Under the pieces are notes generated by a model. The model had not been told where the DNA came from and ran no database searches. It saw only the letters and a list, made by a program, of their open reading frames with translations. Of a DNA stretch of 13,483 bases, positions 1 to 6,547 are shown piece after piece; the stretch's first letter is position 1, and each line of letters opens with the position of its first letter. The stretch is from DATLZM01 sp035559315 (GTDB lineage Bacteria; Actinomycetota; UBA4738; HRBIN12): contig DATMBJ010000156.1 of NCBI GenBank assembly GCA_035559315.1, positions 1 through 13,483 on the forward strand. The letters run 5' to 3'. A program made the position numbers and the translations under genes.

Positions 1-1242
1 AGGTGCGCGACCAACGTGTGCGTGCATTGGGTGACGAGCACCGAGGATGCGCCCGACCTCACCGACGCCGACGCGGACGGGACCGCGGACTGGGTGGAGA
101 CGACCGCCGCGGTCCTCGAGGAGGTCTGGACGGCCGAGGTCACGACGCTCGGCTACCGGCCGCCGAAGTCGGACCTCACGTCTCCGAACCACGGCCCGGA
201 CGGACGGCTCGACGTCTACCTCGCGGACATCGCGCCGGACGGGCTCTACGGCTACTGCACGACCGACGACCCGAACGCGTTCGACGAGGGTTACCCGTAC
301 TGGGACGTGTCGGCCTACTGCGTCCTGGACGACGACTACGCCTCCGACCAGTTCCCGTCCACGAGCGGCCTCGAGGCCCTCCAGGTCACGGCGGCCCACG
401 AGTTCTTCCACGCGGTCCAGGGCGCGTACGACTGGTTCGAGGATCCGTGGTTCTTCGAAGGAACCGCCGCGTGGATGGAGGACGAGGTCTACGACGAAGT
501 CGACGATAACCTCCAGTACCTCCCGGACAGCCCGCTGCGCCACCGTGAGATCCCTCTCGATCTCGGCCGACGGTACCGCTACGGCGCGTGGATCTTCTGG
601 CGCTTCCTCTCGGAGTACTTCGGCTCCGACGGGGTTCCCGACCCGACGATCGTTCGGAGGGCCTGGGAGTTCGCGGACGGCAGCGCGGGGGGCCCGGACC
701 TGTTCTCCGCCCGGGCCGCGGCCGCCGCGGTCGCGGAGCGCGAGTGGCAGCTCCGCTGGGCCTTCGCCGACTTCGGCGTCTGGAACGTGGCACCGGACGC
801 CTTCTACGAGGAGGGCCCCTCGTACCCCGCGGCCCCGCTCGACGCGACCCACGTGGTCTCGGGGAGCCGCCCGAGCACCGGGATCGGCTCCCTGGTCCTC
901 GACCACCTGACCAACCGCGCCGTCGGGATCCGGCGCGGCAGCGGGGTGCCGCGATCGGCCCAGCTCCTGGTCGTCGTGGACATGGCTCCCTACCGCCGCG
1001 GGTCGGAGGCGTCCGTGATCGTCTCCTACCGCTCGGGGGCCCTGGAATGGTTCCCCATCCGGCTCGACCGAGAGGGCGACGGCCGGCGCCGGGTCGACTT
1101 CGGGCGCCCGGTCCGCGAGGTGATCCTGGTCCTCACCAACGCGAGCATCCGGTACCGGTGCTGGATGGGCACGACGTTGTCGTGCCGGGGACAGCCCAGG
1201 GACGACGACCTCCGGGCCTGGTACGCGGCTGCCCTCCGCTGA
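1..1242 (+). CDS. Zinc metalloprotease, MXAN_6640-like, 5' end missing
   Basis: The frame is open from the first base to the TGA at 1240-1242 (413 residues visible). The GTG at 16 is only an internal candidate start, because the frame continues upstream with family-like sequence (RCATNVCVHW). The true start and any signal peptide probably lie outside the window. The sequence AAHEFFHAVQGAYDW carries an HExxH zinc site (codons at 397-411). The Glu in FFEGTAAWMED (codon 457-459), about 16 residues later, is the likely third ligand, as in gluzincins. Before it is an Asp-rich stretch (DLTDADADGTADWVE) and a DVYLADIAPDGLYGYC segment, both like secreted MXAN_6640-type metalloproteases. The C-terminal third looks beta-rich and contains two Cys near its end. 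The role is probably extracellular proteolysis; the substrate is unknown. It has no functional link to the trp genes downstream. The family name is from memory of the motif pattern; the protease call is firmer. Confidence 0.75.
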   Translation, partial: RCATNVCVHWVTSTEDAPDLTDADADGTADWVETTAAVLEEVWTAEVTTLGYRPPKSDLTSPNHGPDGRLDVYLADIAPDGLYGYCTTDDPNAFDEGYPYWDVSAYCVLDDDYASDQFPSTSGLEALQVTAAHEFFHAVQGAYDWFEDPWFFEGTAAWMEDEVYDEVDDNLQYLPDSPLRHREIPLDLGRRYRYGAWIFWRFLSEYFGSDGVPDPTIVRRAWEFADGSAGGPDLFSARAAAAAVAEREWQLRWAFADFGVWNVAPDAFYEEGPSYPAAPLDATHVVSGSRPSTGIGSLVLDHLTNRAVGIRRGSGVPRSAQLLVVVDMAPYRRGSEASVIVSYRSGALEWFPIRLDREGDGRRRVDFGRPVREVILVLTNASIRYRCWMGTTLSCRGQPRDDDLRAWYAAALR

Positions 1243-1258
1243 CCGCTCGCCGGGGGGC

Positions 1259-1285
1259 CGCTCCCGCCGACCACACCAGGGAGCG
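1259..1285 (+). terminator. Possible hairpin terminator after the metalloprotease gene
   Basis: CGCTCCC (1259-1265) and GGGAGCG (1279-1285) form a 7-bp stem with a 13-nt loop, 16 bases after the metalloprotease stop. There is no T-run after it, which is common in G+C-rich genomes. It may end the upstream transcript before the trp promoter. The support is weak because short hairpins arise often in sequence this rich in G+C. Nothing else was seen between 1286 and 1338. Confidence 0.3.
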
Positions 1286-1338
1286 ACCGCCGGATGCGCC
1301 TCCGTGTCCGGACGCCGCGATCGCGACGACGCGCGCCG

Positions 1339-1367
1339 TTGACGGGGCGGGGCGGGCCTGCCAGGAT
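1339..1367 (+). promoter_or_regulatory. Sigma-70-type promoter of the trpL-trpE-trpG unit
   Basis: TTGACG (1339-1344) is a near-consensus -35 box. After a 17-bp spacer comes CAGGAT (1362-1367), a -10 box of a type seen in actinobacterial vegetative promoters. Transcription would start around 1374-1377, directly at or up to a few bases before the ATG of the Trp-rich leader peptide at 1377. Its position just ahead of the leader peptide and attenuator hairpin supports it as the trp promoter. No operator repeat was seen. Confidence 0.6.
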
Positions 1368-1376
1368 GCGGGCGCG

Positions 1377-1445
1377 ATGCGAGGGACGGCGCGGACCTGG
1401 TCCTGGTCCTGGGGCTCGGGGAGCCCGGCGCCGCCCCGCGCGTGA
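1377..1445 (+). CDS. trpL: trp operon leader peptide
   Basis: This is a 22-codon open frame, ATG at 1377 to TGA at 1443-1445. Its residues 7-13 read TWSWSWG, with Trp codons at 1398-1400, 1404-1406 and 1410-1412. Three Trp codons in a short peptide directly upstream of trpE are the hallmark of ribosome-mediated attenuation. When charged tRNA-Trp is scarce, the ribosome stalls on these codons and the terminator hairpin downstream is prevented from forming. The predicted transcript start lies at or within a few bases of the ATG, so translation would be leaderless or nearly so. A Shine-Dalgarno site is not evident (only CCAGG at 1361-1365, which overlaps the -10 box). The peptide lies in the same frame as a long spurious open frame running through the metalloprotease gene, so automatic annotation would easily miss it. 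Confidence 0.75.
   Translation: MRGTARTWSWSWGSGSPAPPRA
1412..1426 (+). promoter_or_regulatory. Leader hairpin next to the Trp codons (candidate 1:2 pairing)
   Basis: GGGCTC (1412-1417) and GAGCCC (1421-1426) can form a 6-bp hairpin with a GGG loop, starting at the last base of the third Trp codon. A stalled ribosome would cover or open it. Bases 1414-1421 (GCTCGGGG), partly inside this hairpin, can instead pair with 1476-1483 (CCCCGGGC): 8 bp including one G-U. That would break the terminator hairpin downstream, so this is a candidate antiterminator. A further pair, TGACGC (1443-1448, including the trpL stop) with GCGTCA (1465-1470), lies between them. The assignments are by eye. Confidence 0.4.
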
Positions 1446-1471
1446 CGCGACGACGGACGAGGAGGCGTCAG

Positions 1472-1498
1472 GAGGCCCCGGGCGAGTCCCGGGGCCTC
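1472..1498 (+). terminator. trp attenuator terminator hairpin
   Basis: GAGGCCCCGGG (1472-1482) and CCCGGGGCCTC (1488-1498) form a perfect 11-bp stem with a 5-nt loop (CGAGT). It sits 26 nt after the trpL stop and ends 9 nt before the trpE ribosome binding site. There is no clear T-run (TCGCTCGTT follows), so the stem must terminate as a strong G+C hairpin or act by blocking the start of trpE translation. Its position after a Trp-rich leader peptide makes it the attenuator. Confidence 0.7.
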
Positions 1499-1507
1499 TC
1501 GCTCGTT

Positions 1508-1512
1508 GGAGG
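1508..1512 (+). promoter_or_regulatory. trpE ribosome binding site
   Basis: GGAGG at 1508-1512 lies 5 nt before the ATG at 1518. This decides the trpE start. The in-frame TTG at 1506 would place the Shine-Dalgarno site inside the coding region and is rejected. Confidence 0.75.
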
Positions 1513-1517
1513 TGGCG

Positions 1518-3023
1518 ATGCTCGAGGTGCGGCCGGACCGCGAGACGTTCGAGGCCCTGTCGGCGCGCTTCCCGCTCGTGCCGGTCTGGGCCGAGCTCCT
1601 CGCCGACGTCTCGACGCCGGTGGGCCTGTTCCCCGCCCTGGCCGGCGAGGGCCCGGGGGTCCTCCTGGAGTCCGTCGAGCGCTCGGAGCGGTGGGGCCGG
1701 TACTCGTTCGTCGCCGGGGACCCGGCGGCCGTCGTGGTGGTCGACCGCCGTGGCCTCCACGTCCTGGACGTCGCGCGCCCCGGACTCCCGCTGGACGGCC
1801 CGGGGGGCGGGCCCGACGCGCGGGGCGCGCTGGTCGCCCTCGCGGACCGGCTCCGGGCGCCCCGGCTCCCCGAGCTGCCGCCGCTCACCGGCGGCCTGAT
1901 GGGCTACCTGGCGTACGAGGCCGCCGAGCTGCTCGACGGCCACCCAGCCCCCCGCCCGGAACCGGCCCCCTGCCCCCCGATCGGACTCCTCGTGGTGGAC
2001 CGGGCGGCGGTGTTCGACCACTGGCGGCAGCGGCTCCTGCTGGTGGCCCACGTCCCCGCCGGCGCGTACCGGGAGGGGGCGGCCGCGCTGGAGGAGCTCG
2101 CCGACCGGATCGCTGGGGCGGCGCCCGTGCCGCTCGCCCCGCTCGGGGACGGGGGCGCGGCCGGTCGGGGGGAGCCGAACATGGACGACGAGCGGTTCCG
2201 GGGGATCGTCCGGACCTTCAAGGAGCACATCCTGGCCGGCGACATCTTCCAGGCCGTCCCCTCCCGGCGGGTGACGTTCCCCGCCGCGGAGGGGGGCTTC
2301 CCGATCTACCGGCGCCTGCGGGTGACCAACCCCGCCCCGTACATGTTCTTCCTCCGGATGCTCGGGATGGAGCTGGCCGGCTCGTCGCCCGAGCCCCTGG
2401 TCCGCGTGGAGGGGCGGCGGGTCTCGACCCGGCCCATCGCGGGGACCCGCCCGCGGGGGGAGACCGAGGTCCGGGACCGCCTGCTCGAGCACGAGCTGCT
2501 CGCCGACCCCAAGGAGCAGGCCGAACACGCCATGCTCGTGGACCTGGCCCGCAACGACCTGGGCAGGGTCTGCACCCCGGGGACGGTGCGGCCGACCGAG
2601 CTCATGGTGGTGGAGCGGTTCTCCCGGGTGATGCACATCGTCTCCACCGTGGAGGGGGAGCTCCGGGCCGACCTCCACCCCCTCGACGCGCTGGCCGTCA
2701 CGTTCCCCGCGGGGACCGTCACCGGGGCGCCGAAGCGGCGGGCGATGGAGCTGATCGCGGCGCACGAGCCGACCCCTCGGGGCCCCTACGCGGGGGCCGT
2801 CGGCTACCTCACGTTCGCCGGCGACCTCGACTTCTGCATCACGATCCGGACGGCGGTGGTCGCGGACGGCCGGGTCCACGTCCAGACCGGGGCGGGCGTG
2901 GTCGCCGACTCCGACGCCGAACGCGAGCTCGCCGAGACCGTGGCCAAGGCCGCCGCCCTGCTGCCGGCGGTGGCGCCCGGAGCCCCCAGCCAGCCCGCGC
3001 GGACCCAGGAGGCACCCCGATGA
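1518..3023 (+). CDS. trpE: Anthranilate synthase component I
   Basis: This protein of 501 residues is the chorismate-binding subunit, which converts chorismate to anthranilate with ammonia supplied by TrpG, the first committed step of Trp synthesis. The N-terminal domain has LLES (residues 49-52), the element that binds Trp for feedback inhibition in this family. The chorismate-binding domain shows in order GGLMGYLAYEAAE, IFQAVPSRR, NPAPYMFFLRM, RPIAGTRPRG, DPKEQAEHAMLVDLARND, FPAGTVTGAPKRRAMELI, GAVGYLTFAGDLDFCITIRT and VQTGAGVVADSD. All are intact. The length is typical of a stand-alone TrpE. PabB or another chorismate enzyme is the alternative, but LLES and the Trp-codon attenuator argue for TrpE. 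The stop overlaps the trpG start (ATGA at 3020-3023), so the two are translationally coupled. Expected regulation is attenuation plus Trp feedback. Confidence 0.95.
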   Translation: MLEVRPDRETFEALSARFPLVPVWAELLADVSTPVGLFPALAGEGPGVLLESVERSERWGRYSFVAGDPAAVVVVDRRGLHVLDVARPGLPLDGPGGGPDARGALVALADRLRAPRLPELPPLTGGLMGYLAYEAAELLDGHPAPRPEPAPCPPIGLLVVDRAAVFDHWRQRLLLVAHVPAGAYREGAAALEELADRIAGAAPVPLAPLGDGGAAGRGEPNMDDERFRGIVRTFKEHILAGDIFQAVPSRRVTFPAAEGGFPIYRRLRVTNPAPYMFFLRMLGMELAGSSPEPLVRVEGRRVSTRPIAGTRPRGETEVRDRLLEHELLADPKEQAEHAMLVDLARNDLGRVCTPGTVRPTELMVVERFSRVMHIVSTVEGELRADLHPLDALAVTFPAGTVTGAPKRRAMELIAAHEPTPRGPYAGAVGYLTFAGDLDFCITIRTAVVADGRVHVQTGAGVVADSDAERELAETVAKAAALLPAVAPGAPSQPARTQEAPR

Positions 3024-3583
3024 TCCTCGTCGTCGACCACTACGACTCGTTCGTCTACAACCTCGTCCAGCTCGTGGAGAGCCTGGGGCGGCGGACCGAG
3101 GTCGTCCGCAGCGACGCCGAGCCCGCCGAGGCCCTCGTCGAGCGCCGCCCGGAGGCCGTGATCCTCTCCCCGGGACCCGGCCGGCCGGAGGAGGCCGGCT
3201 GCTTCGTCGAGCTGCTCCGGCTCCTGCCCCCCGAGACCCCGGTCCTGGGGGTCTGCCTCGGCCACCAGGCCCTGGGCGTGGCCTGCGGCGGCCGGGTCGA
3301 CCGGGCCACGCCGGTCCACGGGAAGGCCTCCCTCGTCCACCACGACGGCGAGGGGATCTTCGAGGGCGTCCGGAACCCCTTCGAGGCCGCGCGCTACCAC
3401 TCGCTGGTGGTGGTCCGGGACGACCTCCCCCCGGAGCTCGTCCTCACCGCCTGGACCGAGGACGGCCTCGTGATGGCCGCCCGGCACCGGGAGCTCCCCC
3501 GGTTCGGGGTCCAGTTCCATCCGGAGTCGATCCTCACCCCCGAGGGACCGAGGATCGTCGAGAACTTCCTCGCGCTGGCCTGA
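3020..3583 (+). CDS. trpG: Anthranilate synthase component II, glutamine amidotransferase
   Basis: This is a class I glutamine amidotransferase of 187 residues that releases ammonia from glutamine for TrpE. The catalytic triad is visible: Cys79 in GVCLGHQALG, and His167 and Glu169 in FGVQFHPESIL. The N-terminus (VVDHYDSFVYNLVQ) and the oxyanion-hole region (LSPGPGRPEEAG) are typical. The ATG overlaps the trpE stop by 4 nt, and AGGAGG (3007-3012) lies 7 nt upstream. In many bacteria this subunit also serves PabB in folate synthesis. Coupling to trpE and the trp attenuator favours TrpG as its main role, but a shared role cannot be excluded. No further trp gene follows; the next gene is convergent. 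Confidence 0.93.
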   Translation: MILVVDHYDSFVYNLVQLVESLGRRTEVVRSDAEPAEALVERRPEAVILSPGPGRPEEAGCFVELLRLLPPETPVLGVCLGHQALGVACGGRVDRATPVHGKASLVHHDGEGIFEGVRNPFEAARYHSLVVVRDDLPPELVLTAWTEDGLVMAARHRELPRFGVQFHPESILTPEGPRIVENFLALA

Positions 3584-3597
3584 GCCGCGCTCAGGCC
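3577..3597. terminator. Shared hairpin between convergent trpG and ispG, containing both stop codons
   Basis: GGCCTGAGC (3577-3585) and GCTCAGGCC (3589-3597) form a perfect 9-bp stem with a 3-nt loop (CGC). The TGA of trpG (3581-3583) lies in one arm and the TGA of ispG (complement of 3591-3593) in the other. Only 7 bp separate the two genes, so this is the only place for a terminator serving both strands. T-runs are absent on both sides. Confidence 0.55.
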
Positions 3598-4721
3598 TCG
3601 GCCGGCTCCGCCTCCTCGGCCCGCTCCCCTTCTTCGCCCCGCTCCGCTTCCCGCGCGAGGCGCTTCGCCTCCTCGACCAGGCGCTCGACGAACGCCGACT
3701 CGGGGATCTTGTCCACGACCTGGCCGCGGACCACGAGGAACCCCTGTCCCTTCCCGGCGGCGATCCCGAGGTCGGCCTCCCGGGCCTCGCCGGGCCCGTT
3801 CACGACGCAGCCCATCACCGCGACCCGGATCGGCGCGGTGACGCCTTCCCGCTCCAGGGCCTCCTGGACCTGCTTCGTGAGCCCCAGGACGTCGACCTCC
3901 GCGCGGCCGCAGGAGGGGCAGGCGACGAGGTCCAGGGCCCGTCTGCGCAGGCCGAGCGACTGGAGGATCCAGATCCCGACCTTGACCTCCTCGACGGGGT
4001 CGTCGGTGAGCGACACGCGGATCGTGTCGCCGATCCCCTCGGCGAGGAGGGTCCCGATCCCCACCGCGCTCTTCACCGCCCCCGCCGGCATCGGCCCGGC
4101 CTCGGTGACGCCGAGGTGGAGCGGGTAGTCGCAGCGCGCGGCCAGCAGCCGGTAGGCGCGGATCATCTCCGCGGGGTGGGAGTGCTTCACCGAGATCTTG
4201 ATGTCGGTGAAGCCCTCATCCTCGAGGATCCTCGCCTCGCGGAGCGCGGACTCCACCAGGGCCTCCGCCGAGGGGCGGCCGTACCTCGCCAGGAGGTCCT
4301 TCTCGAGCGAGCCGGCGTTCACGCCGATCCGGATCGGCACGCCCCGGGCCTTGGCCTCCCGGGCGATCAGCCGCACCTTGTCCTGGTACTTGATGTTCCC
4401 CGGGTTGATCCGGAGGCCGTGGATCCCCGCCTCGAGCGCCGCCATCGCGTACTTCCACTGGAAGTGGATGTCGGCCACCACGGGGATCGTGGCGTGCCGG
4501 ACGATCTCGCCGAGGGCCTCCGCGTCCTCCCAGTGCGGCACGGCCACCCGCACGATCTCGCAGCCCGCCGCCACCAGCGCGGCCATCTGCTGGAGGGTGG
4601 CGTTCACGTCGGCGGTGCGGGTCGTGGTCATCGACTGGACGCGGACCGGCGCGTCGCCGCCGACCTCGACCCAGCCCACCCGGATCTTCCGCGACCTCCT
4701 GCGCTCCGCGAGCATCCCCAT
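3591..4721 (-). CDS. ispG: 4-hydroxy-3-methylbut-2-en-1-yl diphosphate synthase
   Basis: This 376-residue 4Fe-4S enzyme of the MEP isoprenoid pathway (also called GcpE) converts MEcPP to HMBPP. The N-terminal TIM-barrel domain shows VQSMTTTRTADVNAT, CEIVRVAVP, PVVADIHFQ, GLRINPGNI and IRIGVNAGSLEKDLL. The C-terminal domain has the cluster cysteines in VACPSCGRAEVDV and MGCVVNGPGEAREADLG, and the conserved Glu of NGPGE. There is no insert domain, so it is the short bacterial type. The tail after VERLVEEAKRLARE is rich in Glu and Ala and probably disordered. The ATG at 4721 is supported by GGGAG 8 nt upstream; an ATG two codons later is possible. It lies 18 nt after yjbQ and ends the run. Confidence 0.95.
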   Translation of the reverse strand: MGMLAERRRSRKIRVGWVEVGGDAPVRVQSMTTTRTADVNATLQQMAALVAAGCEIVRVAVPHWEDAEALGEIVRHATIPVVADIHFQWKYAMAALEAGIHGLRINPGNIKYQDKVRLIAREAKARGVPIRIGVNAGSLEKDLLARYGRPSAEALVESALREARILEDEGFTDIKISVKHSHPAEMIRAYRLLAARCDYPLHLGVTEAGPMPAGAVKSAVGIGTLLAEGIGDTIRVSLTDDPVEEVKVGIWILQSLGLRRRALDLVACPSCGRAEVDVLGLTKQVQEALEREGVTAPIRVAVMGCVVNGPGEAREADLGIAAGKGQGFLVVRGQVVDKIPESAFVERLVEEAKRLAREAERGEEGERAEEAEPAEA

Positions 4722-4739
4722 CCCCGCCGCTCCCGGAGC

Positions 4740-5189
4740 CTACTCGCCGAAGACGTGGAACACGACGCGGCGCTCCTTCGGATCGTCGAGCTCGAGGAGG
4801 ATCAGCCGCTGCCACCGCCCCAGCATCGGCTCCCCCCCGGAGACCGGGATGGCCTGGGAGGAGGCCGAGAGCAGCATGGCCTTCACGTGGGCGTGGCCGT
4901 TCCGCCGCTCCTCGACCTCGTCGAGGTTCTGGGTCCGGCGCTCGAGGTCGTCGTGCGCGTAGTAGGCGTCGTCGGGGACGAGCGCCCGGAGCCGCTCCCG
5001 GAAGTCCTCGAGCGCGCCGTCCTCCCACTCGTTGATCAGGAGCGCGCAGGTCGTATGGGGGCAGTAGACGATCGCCGCCCCCTCCGTGACCCCGGCGTCC
5101 TTGATCGCCCGCTGCAGCTCCTCGGTCAGGTCGAGGTACGCGTAGCGGGCGGGCAGCGTCACCTCGACGCTCGTCGTCTGCGACCTCAC
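4740..5189 (-). CDS. YjbQ/UPF0047 family protein
   Basis: This is a small single-domain protein of 149 residues. Family signatures are CPHTTCALLINEWEDGALED (residues 43-62, with His45 and Asn53-Glu54), NGHAHVKAMLLSASSQAIPV, and LGRWQRLILLELDDPKERRV near the C-terminus. Members are often named secondary thiamine-phosphate synthase because E. coli YjbQ has weak activity of that kind; the true physiological role is unsettled. The GTG start at 5189 overlaps the kinase stop (GTGA). AGGAGG lies 5 nt upstream within the kinase's last codons, so start choice and translational coupling are well supported. No thiamine gene is nearby, and the setting between a histidine kinase and ispG does not explain its job. 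Confidence 0.88.
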   Translation of the reverse strand: MRSQTTSVEVTLPARYAYLDLTEELQRAIKDAGVTEGAAIVYCPHTTCALLINEWEDGALEDFRERLRALVPDDAYYAHDDLERRTQNLDEVEERRNGHAHVKAMLLSASSQAIPVSGGEPMLGRWQRLILLELDDPKERRVVFHVFGE

Positions 5190-6547
5190 AGCTCCCTCCT
5201 CGGTCCGGCCGTCACGGCGGCCGGCAGCTCGAACGTGAACACGCTCCCGCGCCCGGGCTCGCTCTCGGCCCAGATCCTCCCGCCGTGGGCCTCCACCACC
5301 GAGCGGCAGATGGCGAGCCCGATCCCGGTCCCCCCGTCCCCGCGGGAGCGGGCGGCGTCGGCCCGGTAGAAGCGTTCGAACAGGTAGGGCAGGTGCTCGG
5401 GGGGGATCCCCACGCCGGTGTCCTCGACCCGGACCCGGACCGCCCGGTCCTGGGCCTCCGCGGAGAGCGTGACCCGGCCCCCGGGCGGCGTGAAGCGGAG
5501 CGCGTTGTCGACCAGGTTGAACAGCACCTGGTGGATCCGCTCGCGGTCCGCCATCGCGGGCGGCAGGCCCTCCGGCACCCGGACCTCCACCGCGACCCCG
5601 GCCCGGGCCCGGGCCACCTCGATCTCCGAGAGGACCTCCGCCGCGAGCGGGCCGATCTCCACAGGCCGGAGGTCGAGCGGGACGTCCCCGGACTCCAGCC
5701 GCGAGAGGTCGAGGAGCTGCTCGACGAGCCGGGAGAGCCGCTCCGACTGGGCCAGCATCACCTGGAGCGTCTCGGGGTCGGGCCGCTCCACCCCGTCCAG
5801 GAGGTTCTCGAGGTGGGCCCGGAGCGCCGAGATCGGCGTCTTCAGCTCGTGCGAGACGTTCGCCACGAGCTCGCGGCGGAGCCGCTCGACGCCCTCGAGC
5901 TCCGCGCTCATCCGGTTGAAGGCCCGCGCCAGCTGCCCCACCTCGTCCCGCGAGCGGGTCTCCACCCGCTGCCCGTACTCCCCCGCGGCCATCCGCCGCG
6001 CGGCGGCGGCCATGTCCCGGAGCGGCTGGGTCATCCCCCGGGCCAGCCAGCGGGCCAGGGCCAGGGCGATCGCCGCGGCGAAGAGCCCCGCGAGCAGGAA
6101 CTGCCACCGGTAGCGGAGGAGGAACCGGAGGGTGGCCCCCGCCCGGTCGCCCAACCCCCCGCCGGGCGCGGCCCGGGCCGCGTACACGTAGCCCGGGCCG
6201 CCCCCCACGGGCACCGCGGCGAACTCGAGGTCGCCGGCGGAGCCCACGTGGATCCGTCCGTCGCGGAACCCCGGCACCTCCTGCCCGGCGATGCGGACCG
6301 AGGCGCCGGGGTCCGCCACGTGGACCAGGAACGCGTCCCCGGCCGGCGGGACCCGCCGCCCCTCGGCGAGGGCCGCGGCCGCCGCCGAGGCCCGCCGCAC
6401 GAGCTCCAGGCGCTCGTCGGCCCGGGGCGTCGCCCGGAGCGCGTAGCCCAGGAGGAGGAACACGAGCGCCAGCGTCATCGCCACGGCGAACACGATCGTC
6501 GACCCGAGCTTGGCCCGGATGGTCGGCAGCCGCTCGAGCGGTCTCAC
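5186..6547 (-). CDS. Sensor histidine kinase with HAMP domain
   Basis: This membrane-bound kinase of 453 residues is the partner of the regulator just upstream. TM1 is at about 16-37. An extracytoplasmic sensor region follows at about 38-145; it is rich in Ala, Gly and Arg and matches no domain I recognise. TM2 is at about 149-168. Then come HAMP, HisKA with the phospho-acceptor His233 in ANVSHELKTPIS, and HATPase with N box (FNLVDNALRF, Asn344/Asn348), G1 (DTGVGIP, about 376), F box (LFERFYRAD) and G2 (GGTGIGLAI, about 405). All catalytic elements are present. The GTG start at 6547 overlaps the regulator stop by 4 nt (GTGA). Longer open frame upstream overlaps the regulator and is a shadow. 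The signal sensed is unknown; a link to envelope or membrane stress is suggested only by the neighbouring rseP and cdsA. Confidence 0.92.
   Translation of the reverse strand: MRPLERLPTIRAKLGSTIVFAVAMTLALVFLLLGYALRATPRADERLELVRRASAAAAALAEGRRVPPAGDAFLVHVADPGASVRIAGQEVPGFRDGRIHVGSAGDLEFAAVPVGGGPGYVYAARAAPGGGLGDRAGATLRFLLRYRWQFLLAGLFAAAIALALARWLARGMTQPLRDMAAAARRMAAGEYGQRVETRSRDEVGQLARAFNRMSAELEGVERLRRELVANVSHELKTPISALRAHLENLLDGVERPDPETLQVMLAQSERLSRLVEQLLDLSRLESGDVPLDLRPVEIGPLAAEVLSEIEVARARAGVAVEVRVPEGLPPAMADRERIHQVLFNLVDNALRFTPPGGRVTLSAEAQDRAVRVRVEDTGVGIPPEHLPYLFERFYRADAARSRGDGGTGIGLAICRSVVEAHGGRIWAESEPGRGSVFTFELPAAVTAGPRREL

Noticed and set aside
1026..2879. Long minus-strand open frame (617 codons) across the protease end and trpE
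   Set aside because: It is an antisense shadow of trpE caused by high G+C. The translation is Arg/Pro/Gly-rich and matches no family, while trpE on the other strand is fully conserved.
1442..3019. Upstream extension of the trpG frame through trpE
   Set aside because: The extension is low-complexity Gly/Arg/Pro shadow sequence. The trpG family N-terminus begins exactly at the ATG at 3020 with a good ribosome binding site.
1518..3583. pabB-pabA (aminodeoxychorismate synthase) instead of trpE-trpG
   Set aside because: The LLES Trp-binding element and the Trp-codon attenuator upstream favour anthranilate synthase. A shared amidotransferase role for TrpG remains possible.
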